Source of the DNA: an uncultured Prevotella sp.
GTDB lineage: Bacteria > Bacteroidota > Bacteroidia > Bacteroidales > Bacteroidaceae
Length of the DNA: 12,396 bases
Assembly: GCA_900557255.1 (NCBI GenBank)
Contig: USSA01000087.1
Span: forward strand, 1 to 12,396
Direction: 5' to 3'
Both the position numbers and the translations under genes were made by a program. A model generated the notes under the pieces. The model did no database searches and was not told where the DNA came from. It was given only the letters and a program-made list of their open reading frames with translations. Positions 6,842 through 12,396 of the stretch are shown here, in pieces (the first letter of the stretch is position 1; each line of letters begins with the position of its first letter).

Positions 6842-7213
6842 TCACATACGAAATATCATACTTTTTCCGATTCCGGTCAATCTCTCCAATTGGCGAAATG
6901 ATGCTCTCATACCCTTCAATTCAATCAAAACCGACCGTTTTGTTTCTTTAGGCAATTGCTGAAAGGCACTGCTATTCATTACGCCAGTCTTTTCTTTAAT
7001 CAGTAACATTACCTGATTATCCGAAGGACGGCCTTTCGATGTATCTTCTATATCAAGGCATGCAACATCATCAGACAAAGGAATATTCACAAGGTCATTC
7101 AGTTTATTATATGAATAGTCCTCATGCTCCTCAAAAATGTTTTGATGATTTATACCACGCATCATCACGTGATAGATTCCCGTTCCTGAAGGTTGTCTGG
7201 ATTGCCTTGCCAT
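6842..7213 (-). pseudogene. RAYT transposase with the catalytic core deleted in frame
   Basis: A 123-aa open frame. Residues 1-33 match the N-terminus of the intact RAYT in this window (GTGIYHVMMRGINHQNIF against GTGVYHAILRGVNKQQIF). Residues from about 64 match its C-terminal part (SDNQV against SDEEV, and RQLERLTGI against RTLSRLTGV). About 150 residues between them are gone, including the HUH histidines and the catalytic tyrosine, yet the frame stays open. The product could still bind REP hairpins through the C-terminal helix-turn-helix-like block, but cannot transpose DNA. It may simply be a decaying copy mobilised in trans. Confidence 0.7.
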
Positions 7214-7247
7214 TAACTCGATATTACGTATTCCATTTTATCTGAAA

Positions 7248-7267
7248 CAGAAACCTGTCCCTGTTTC
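7248..7267 (-). repeat. REP-like end of RAYT relic, right
   Basis: CAGAAACCTGTCCCTGTTTC, the reverse complement of the left end without its two-base insertion. It lies 32 bases downstream of the stop of the Avs-like gene. Confidence 0.7.
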
Positions 7268-7299
7268 TTTATAATCTAATCTTGATATCTATAACCATT

Positions 7300-10200
7300 T
7301 TACTGCAAGAAATCTTTAAAATCATAGTCTTCTTCTGCCAACATTCTTAAATGTTCCTCCACCGAAACTTTTACCAGCCCCTTTTCCACCAGTTTCTTCT
7401 TAACCTGATACAAGGACCTACGTATGGCAAACATAACACTATTACGCTTCTTTTGAAATGCGGTAAGTTCATAGGTGCGTATTTTGTGCCTAATCTTACC
7501 TTTTTCGTCCATCCAAGCATATCCACCTACTTGTATACTTGGCCAATAAGTTCCTTCTGGTTTATACGTCCGTTCCATCAGTATGGGCCATACAAGACTC
7601 TTACCCGTCTCATGCAAATACTGTAGCAGCAAATCTTTTCTGACAAACAACCCTGCATGACCACCATAAACCCAAAAACTATCATAGCATGCCACCGAGC
7701 CGTCTGGAGCAAGCCACACACCATCAGCAACGGAGAATCTCAGATTAAGCTCATCAAACAAGAAGGGTGATGGCAATATCATTTCACGTGAGCTGCCCAC
7801 AGAATAGTCCGCATCCGAACTGATGTCATATAGCAAGTAAGATGGTTGTACCTTAAACGATGTGCTACTACTTCCTGTTTCATATTCTCTATTGATATAG
7901 TCTTGACCCTCTATTTGGGTCTTGTAGCTATCCGCCCAATAATACTCTCGGTAATAACTATAGCTTGCTTCATGATTTTCAGTACCGCTACGACCACCCA
8001 AGCCGTCTCTGTCTATTAGAGAACACATCCCTTCCCGATGAATACTATCTACAAAAAATGATTGTGCGAAAGCCCACAATTCTCTCTCCGTTGGATATTT
8101 ATCTTCTTCCGAAAGCGATGAAATTGAATAGTATGCATACAGGCATATCCACTCTCTATTATCATCCCCTTTATAAATTAAATAATCTTTAAGGGATGGA
8201 ATCTTCTTCCAATCCAACATCCATTTCCGATTGTCACCTCCTGATATATCATACTCTGGAACCTTGTAAGCAGGGATGCTAGTCGTAAAGTCCCTCACAT
8301 CAGGATTCATCATAATGGTAGGGTCAAACCGTCGCAAATGGTAAATCGTGGGTGACTTCCAATCCCTGTCGAGTGGTTCTCCAAAATGGTTGTCTTCCAG
8401 AATAGCGGCTATTTTGTACAGTACAATCCATTCATATTTCTTTCCTATTCGCTCTATCTTATTTCCATGCCGCTCCCAACTGGCGTGTTGACCATCAAAT
8501 ACTTTAAATAATTGCGCATCATACCCAAAGTCCTCAAAAATCGTTTTTATTCCATAATTGGATATTTCCTCTATATCGTCTTTCCAATTATCCAATGCAC
8601 TTTGAAAAACATAGCGGCCAAAATCTCCATACATTCCCCTGCTGCTATATTCGGTACACATCGAGTCAAGAATATTGTTCTGAGCCGTTATAAGCTGTGT
8701 GTCACCATCTTTATCGAATGGTAGTTTGTATTTTAGTATTTCTTCCGTCTCAACATACACATTCTTCTTCGTCTTGCAGTAAGGAGGGCACACTTTCTCG
8801 CTATCATATTTTAATGCACATCCTATGGAAACAGCATAATCCACAATACACTTGGCGAAGTCTCTTGTCAGTATATCCTCTGGAGGATTGCCGGCTTTAA
8901 AAGTTTCGTCGTAAATCAATTGTGCGATTTTCTCTACATACATTCCGCTGGCATTACCTGTGCAACACCCAAAAACAACTGCATATACCCGTTCTACAAT
9001 ATAGGGGTCATCAACCTTTACAAAGGTACTGATAAAATCAAGTATCAACTCCTGCTCATTCTTCAAAATATTGATGAGGGCTCTGCTTGACTTATCGCGT
9101 AGTTCAATATATGTGGTAGATAACGTCCATGCCAACAGATGAACAATATTCCTTAGACAGCCCTTCTCTATGCTGCCGATAATTGATGGCGAAGCAGACC
9201 AACCCCATTTGGCCAAAGCCATCAAAGGATTGTAAAGTTCTGTCTCCCCTGAGATTAACTGTGTCCACATCTCATCCCTCTCCACCATTCTCATCGGCAA
9301 AAGAAGGGTGTCAAGCTTCTCTACCGTAATCGGCAAGTCATTCCTGAATGGATTATTTACAACAACCCTGAAGAAATTGTAATAGTCACCCTCTTCCAGC
9401 AAACTGTTTAAAAGATTGGCTCCTCCATCTGTTATAGTAGAGCGTGATGAAAGTGTATTTATGAACAAATCTTTCAGATAATCTGCATATGCCTCATCAT
9501 CTGATAATAACTCAAACAATTCCTTTCCCCTATATAATGGAACAAGATCGGTCAACGCCTCCAGTTCTGATTCCGAACCATAAGTGAGATCCTTGTATGA
9601 TTCATCTTTCGCTATTGCCACCCCTTTCATGTAAGCACCAATCGTATCGTATCCGAAAGAATAACTGACACCATTGTCGCTTTCATATTCGTTCAATATG
9701 CCCTCATCTACAAGGGCATCCAGAAAAAGGCCTTGCTTTTTATCAATCTCAGGGAATCTATTTAATATATCTTCAATAACATTTCGCTCAACAAACCACC
9801 TACCTTTTGTCTTAACTATTGCTTCGCTTATCAGGCCAAGAGCGTTTTGAACCAACGGGGTCAAGCTCGAATACTTAAAAGTTTCTGCCAAGCGGCCATT
9901 AAAATGGCCAAGATAGTTCTTGATAATGTCAAGTTTGCTCTCAAAACGAGGGGCAAGTTTTTCACCAGAGTGAGTCCTGCAAAACAGGGTCAACAACATC
10001 GGATTAGTAAACTCTCTTTGAAACAACGGCCATGTTGGAAGAGGAACGTCAAATGCCCTGAACATATATTCCACAGCTCCTGCAGCATTCTGCTCGAAAC
10101 CAGTATGTCTGTATGAGGGGAACTGATGCTGCTGCTCTATGAACTTACTGAACCAGTTATGGCTGCTATTAGTTCTTACAGACAGAATCAGAGATATATT

Positions 10201-11442
10201 CTTATACTCACTGAACTCATTGATAAAACTTAGAAGGTGGTTTTTCCATAAAGACAGTCCCTTGCCTTCATTGATACCATCTATTACTATCAGCACCCTA
10301 CCATGCTTGAGGCCATAGTCATCCAAAGCTTTCAGGAATAATTCCTTTTTGCTGTGTACGTCAAGAATCGTTGCTATTTGAGATAACGGGTTACTTGTAT
10401 CCGTTATTAATTTACCCAAGAAGAAAATGGTTGGCAATCCTAGCTTAATTCGTTCATCCGACAGTTTTGCAAGCAAATGAGTCTTTCCGCATCCTCCTTG
10501 TCCTGTAATGATAAATGTCTGATTTGAAATGCTGGCTATCCAAGGATTCTCGCATCGTTCTCTGATTTTCCCTACAGCCGAGTGCAGTTGAGTGTATCTG
10601 TAGTCGCCATAACTCAGTTTTCCCGTAGTTATCGCCTCCATCAGAATATTGTCTATCTCGTCTGCATCCTTGAGTGTCCTTTCCAGTTCTGAGCCTTCAA
10701 ATTGCGTCTTGCTTGTCAACTTCTGAATTTCCTTGATGAGTATCTCTATCTTCTCAATACTTTCTGTTCCAATAGACTTCTCAAGAATCTCCTTACCTCT
10801 TCTATAATCAGATGCCAGAGTTCTCACGTCTGGTGCGAAAACTTTGGCCACACGACTATCTCTACATGTTGATGCAAGTGCTTCGTCGAAATACTCGTAT
10901 GAGAAGTTTATCTCCAAGTCGTATGCCTTTCCTAAATCTTTTATTGCCTTCTTAGTCTTTAGTCGAAACCATTCCTGATTTGGGGTAAAATTAAAATTAT
11001 CATTGATAATCGCAGATGCAGTAGCCAATATGTCTGCCTTGTATCTCTTAGTCCTGCTATTCAGATAGGCTGTGTAAGCTATCGTTAATAATAAAACTAA
11101 ACTTATAACAGCCCATGCAGGAAGGCCATTGTCATACAGAAGTTCAATGCCGTATCTGGCATCGCCTTTCTTTACCGTGATTATACCCTTCGCAAATGAA
11201 AGCAACGTGTTACCTCCAGCAACACAGATCACTGCCCTCATATATGCCTTGTGTGCGGCATTCAGACTTCTATTTTCCAAAAAGCGTTTAACTGCCTCTG
11301 TCATTTCTTTTCGGTCCATAGATGTGCCCTTTTGGACACTTTTTATCGCGCCCTTTATCAAGGTGAGGTCAAACCAAAACACAACAATCACCCCCAAGGC
11401 GATTGTTACGACCAATATGATAAATAAAATTGCTAAAGACAT
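7300..11442 (-). CDS. Avs-like STAND ATPase with N-terminal membrane anchor
   Basis: 1380 aa. Residues 3-25 are a strong transmembrane helix and 108-127 a second, with a possible weak one near 68-90, so the effector end is membrane-bound. Residues 165-200 (IKDLGKAYDLEINFSY) resemble the segment before the ATPase in AVAST (Avs) proteins. The NTPase has Walker A GQGGCGKT (314-321, K320), Walker B with the acidic DGINEG motif (388-393), a SVRT sensor (421-424) and FTNPMLL (478-484). The rest is a helical sensor with HEAT/TPR-like units (LRDKSSRALINIL, 781-793) and an ERIGKKYEWIVLYKIAAIL block (997-1015) that I associate with Avs proteins. Avs proteins bind conserved phage proteins such as terminase or portal and then activate the effector. 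Here that would be membrane damage. No promoter is evident just upstream, so read-through from the copy-2 operon is likely. Confidence 0.75.
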   Translation of the reverse strand: MSLAILFIILVVTIALGVIVVFWFDLTLIKGAIKSVQKGTSMDRKEMTEAVKRFLENRSLNAAHKAYMRAVICVAGGNTLLSFAKGIITVKKGDARYGIELLYDNGLPAWAVISLVLLLTIAYTAYLNSRTKRYKADILATASAIINDNFNFTPNQEWFRLKTKKAIKDLGKAYDLEINFSYEYFDEALASTCRDSRVAKVFAPDVRTLASDYRRGKEILEKSIGTESIEKIEILIKEIQKLTSKTQFEGSELERTLKDADEIDNILMEAITTGKLSYGDYRYTQLHSAVGKIRERCENPWIASISNQTFIITGQGGCGKTHLLAKLSDERIKLGLPTIFFLGKLITDTSNPLSQIATILDVHSKKELFLKALDDYGLKHGRVLIVIDGINEGKGLSLWKNHLLSFINEFSEYKNISLILSVRTNSSHNWFSKFIEQQHQFPSYRHTGFEQNAAGAVEYMFRAFDVPLPTWPLFQREFTNPMLLTLFCRTHSGEKLAPRFESKLDIIKNYLGHFNGRLAETFKYSSLTPLVQNALGLISEAIVKTKGRWFVERNVIEDILNRFPEIDKKQGLFLDALVDEGILNEYESDNGVSYSFGYDTIGAYMKGVAIAKDESYKDLTYGSESELEALTDLVPLYRGKELFELLSDDEAYADYLKDLFINTLSSRSTITDGGANLLNSLLEEGDYYNFFRVVVNNPFRNDLPITVEKLDTLLLPMRMVERDEMWTQLISGETELYNPLMALAKWGWSASPSIIGSIEKGCLRNIVHLLAWTLSTTYIELRDKSSRALINILKNEQELILDFISTFVKVDDPYIVERVYAVVFGCCTGNASGMYVEKIAQLIYDETFKAGNPPEDILTRDFAKCIVDYAVSIGCALKYDSEKVCPPYCKTKKNVYVETEEILKYKLPFDKDGDTQLITAQNNILDSMCTEYSSRGMYGDFGRYVFQSALDNWKDDIEEISNYGIKTIFEDFGYDAQLFKVFDGQHASWERHGNKIERIGKKYEWIVLYKIAAILEDNHFGEPLDRDWKSPTIYHLRRFDPTIMMNPDVRDFTTSIPAYKVPEYDISGGDNRKWMLDWKKIPSLKDYLIYKGDDNREWICLYAYYSISSLSEEDKYPTERELWAFAQSFFVDSIHREGMCSLIDRDGLGGRSGTENHEASYSYYREYYWADSYKTQIEGQDYINREYETGSSSTSFKVQPSYLLYDISSDADYSVGSSREMILPSPFLFDELNLRFSVADGVWLAPDGSVACYDSFWVYGGHAGLFVRKDLLLQYLHETGKSLVWPILMERTYKPEGTYWPSIQVGGYAWMDEKGKIRHKIRTYELTAFQKKRNSVMFAIRRSLYQVKKKLVEKGLVKVSVEEHLRMLAEEDYDFKDFLQ

Positions 11443-11477
11443 CGTCGTTCTATTATTAAACTATATTCTTTTTCCCT

Positions 11478-11636
11478 TTACTTCAGTAACCATCTATATT
11501 TCCACACACCCTCTGAACCGCCTTTATTTACAGGCGATTCACAATCACTTTTAAAGCGATAAGTTCGAGACTTTTCATGCCAATAAACCTCATAAGGAGC
11601 AGAAGCATTAATTATATCCAAAGAAAGTGGTTTCAT
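11478..11636 (-). pseudogene. DUF6169 5' fragment with chimeric tail, copy 2
   Basis: Starts at ATG 11636-11634, overlapping the 55-aa stop by one base exactly as in copy 1. The first 31 codons match copy 1 with two amino-acid changes (Pro5 to Ser, Thr22 to Lys). At 11543 the similarity stops, and 21 unrelated codons lead to TAA at 11478-11480. The Avs-like ATG follows 35 bases later. The fragment lacks most of the domain, so it is probably a leader-like relic, though its translation could still help ribosomes reach the Avs-like start. Confidence 0.75.
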
Positions 11637-11803
11637 TACCAAACATTTATATATTTAGGATATACTCCCGTGCGCTCCTTATATTCCTCACAAAGGCTCT
11701 TAGTGATTTCGGCTACACGAGCCTTTTTACGTTCTTTAGCTGCCATAAATCTTTTCATAGCTGCTTCACGTTTTTCCCAAAATTCTTTATCCAATGTATC
11801 CAT
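11636..11803 (-). CDS. 55-aa highly charged helical protein, copy 2
   Basis: ATG at 11803-11801. The predicted protein is identical residue for residue to the one at 1200-1367, although ten codons differ. The Shine-Dalgarno seen in copy 1 (AGGAG) is replaced by AAAAAG here, so initiation may be weaker. It overlaps the DUF6169 fragment by one base and heads the probable transcript that runs into the Avs-like gene. This position suggests the small protein could act on expression or activity of the STAND genes, but that is inference. Confidence 0.8.
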   Translation of the reverse strand: MDTLDKEFWEKREAAMKRFMAAKERKKARVAEITKSLCEEYKERTGVYPKYINVW

Positions 11804-11842
11804 AACAGTTCTTTTTTAAAATTCTTTGATTGTAATCTGCCG

Positions 11843-11874
11843 CAAAAATACACTTTTTCTTCGAAACCACCAAG
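11843..11874 (-). promoter_or_regulatory. Bacteroidota-type promoter, copy 2; probable promoter of the STAND operon
   Basis: TATTTTTG (11850-11843) and CTTG (11874-11871) with a 20-base spacer, unchanged from copy 1. Everything downstream on the minus strand, from the 55-aa gene through the Avs-like gene, is closely spaced with no intervening hairpin plus T-run that I can see. The weak CGCCT/AGGCG hairpin at 11519-11536 is the only candidate attenuator. Confidence 0.65.
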
Positions 11875-11921
11875 AAAATCGCAACAAATCTGCAAGTTAT
11901 CAGCGAATTACCAGCAAATCC

Positions 11922-12023
11922 CCCGAATATAAACTGCTGAACTTTCGCATGTGGTTCAAGAACGAGCTGAAGACCCAAAAGCTCCAGAAGCTTCTGCCCT
12001 TTACCTTTCCCTTCGGCCGGTGA
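11922..12023 (+). pseudogene. possible 3' remnant of an unrecognised gene
   Basis: A plus-strand frame reads PEYKLLNFRMWFKNELKTQK and ends QKLLPFTFPFGR, with TGA at 12021-12023. Its codons (AAC, GAG, CTG, AAG, ACC, CTC, CAG) are GC-ending and look like a well-expressed coding gene, unlike the AT-rich surroundings. It starts right where the direct repeat ends, and a strong terminator follows 60 bases later on the same strand. This fits the surviving end of a gene cut by the rearrangement. An internal ATG at 11949 could alternatively give a 24-aa peptide. Confidence 0.35.
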
Positions 12024-12083
12024 CCGTTGGTTCAGGGCGTGTGGGGCATAAACTTGCGAAACGTCGAAAACATTACGATATCT

Positions 12084-12120
12084 GTGGAATCCGGCGGTTG
12101 CCGGATTCCACTTTTAAATT
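12084..12120 (+). terminator. strong intrinsic terminator
   Basis: A perfect 12-bp stem, GTGGAATCCGGC (12084-12095) with GCCGGATTCCAC (12100-12111), closes on a GGTT loop and is followed by TTTTAAATTT. The T-rich side lies on the plus strand, so it ends plus-strand transcription, matching the gene remnant upstream. A perfect 16-base palindrome, CTTTTAAATTTAAAAG (12111-12126), overlaps its tail. Confidence 0.75.
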
Positions 12121-12126
12121 TAAAAG

Positions 12127-12342
12127 AACGCCTAAAAAGGCAAAAAATAGCAAAATAGAGCATTTGGTTTGAGTTTCAAGTGGTTGTGGCAGTCGTTGGC
12201 TTTAGTTGGCAGTGATAAGGAAATGAGGAAAAAGCAGATTAGAGAAATAGAAACGCTTTCAAATCATTACCCAATGGAAACGCCCTAATAAGCATTTTTA
12301 ACGGTGGCGGTTCAATCTTCTCCATTCTGCGTAAGTTTTGGT
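12127..12342. other. AT-rich intergenic stretch
   Basis: No convincing gene. A 21-codon frame (MRKKQIREIETLSNHYPMET..., ATG 12223 to TAA 12288) has an AAGGA just before its ATG but no other support. A small GCCT/AGGC hairpin lies at 12131-12140. The stretch probably holds the leader and control region for the gene to the right of the window. Confidence 0.4.
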
Positions 12343-12373
12343 TTTGCCATGCAACTCTCATAGTTTAATTTTG
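12343..12373 (+). promoter_or_regulatory. Bacteroidota-type promoter reading out of the window
   Basis: TTTG at 12343-12346, a 19-base spacer, then TAATTTTG at 12366-12373, which fits TAnnTTTG exactly. Transcription should begin near 12380 and serve a plus-strand gene beyond the right edge. Confidence 0.65.
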
Positions 12374-12396
12374 CACCGAACAAAAAAGTAAGAATT

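Larger units (their letters stand above)
6815..7267 (-). mobile_element. internally deleted RAYT element (MITE-like relic)
   Basis: The ends are inverted copies: GAAACACAGGGACAGGTTTC at 6815-6834, extending to 6836, and the complement at 7248-7267, with two extra bases (CA) in the left one. They share the CAGGGACAGGT core of the intact RAYT ends, but the flanks differ (GAAA/TTTC instead of GGGTCA/TGACCC), so this is a different subfamily. The inside is a transposase gene that has lost its catalytic part. The element fills most of the 498-base gap between the two STAND genes. Confidence 0.7.
11543..11910. repeat. right copy of the long direct repeat
   Basis: Direct copy of 1107-1474 at an offset of 10436. 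Hand-counted differences are 2 in the DUF6169 part, 10 in the 55-aa gene (all silent) and about 13 upstream of it. Beyond 11910 the sequences diverge. Confidence 0.9.

Noticed and set aside
6783..7240. TACGTA-TTCCATTTT occurring at 6783-6797 and 7226-7239 as a possible target duplication of the RAYT relic
   Set aside because: One copy lies inside the element's ends rather than flanking them, and the two differ by one base in spacing, so it is probably coincidence.
11519..11536. CGCCT/AGGCG hairpin as a terminator between the DUF6169 fragment and the Avs-like gene
   Set aside because: A five-base stem with an eight-base loop and no following T-run is too weak. It also lies within the chimeric frame upstream of the Avs-like start.
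1..12396. CRISPR array, tRNA or rRNA genes
   Set aside because: No regularly spaced short repeats and no cloverleaf-like or rRNA-like sequence were seen. The only repeats are the long direct pair and the REP ends.

Overview
The window looks like Bacteroidota DNA, of the Bacteroides/Prevotella type. Three near-consensus Bacteroidota promoters (TTG/TTTG box, a 19-20 nt spacer, then a TAnnTTTG box) are visible. One gene belongs to the DUF6169 family, which I know from that phylum, and overall base composition is AT-rich. Nearly all genes between 0.85 and 11.8 kb lie on the minus strand.

Layout. Bases 1-956 (plus strand) hold the end of a membrane protein, an unrecognised 192-aa protein, and a broken macro-domain gene. 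That gene runs head-on into a DUF6169 gene (847-1200, minus) at a rearrangement junction near base 890-900. Upstream of DUF6169, and overlapping it by one base, is a 55-aa charged protein (1200-1367) with its own promoter. A RAYT transposase (1613-2551) follows, bracketed by 33-bp REP-like inverted hairpins. Then come a small membrane protein (2611-2970), a 1262-aa STAND ATPase with an N-terminal TIR-like domain (3013-6801), an internally deleted RAYT relic with its own REP-like ends (6815-7267), and a 1380-aa Avs-like STAND ATPase with an N-terminal membrane anchor (7300-11442). Last is a second copy of the DUF6169 start plus the 55-aa gene and its promoter (11478-11874). The right edge has a gene-end fragment, a strong terminator, and a promoter reading out of the window.

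Interpretation. The core is a defence-type island of about 10.4 kb. It is bracketed by two direct repeats of about 370 bp (1107-1474 and 11543-11910, roughly 93% identical by hand count). Each repeat carries the same promoter, 55-aa gene and DUF6169 start. The right-hand copy lies just upstream of the Avs-like gene on the same strand, and no other promoter is apparent there. Its promoter therefore probably drives the two large STAND genes. The ten base differences between the two 55-aa genes are all synonymous, so this unnamed small protein appears to be under purifying selection.

The two STAND proteins have the architecture of phage-sensing immune ATPases: an N-terminal effector (TIR-like NAD hydrolase or membrane anchor), a central NTPase and a C-terminal helical sensor. 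They are probably two adjacent defence genes or a two-sensor module. The RAYT copies look like later insertions into the gaps between genes. Family assignments come from motif recognition by eye, without database searches.
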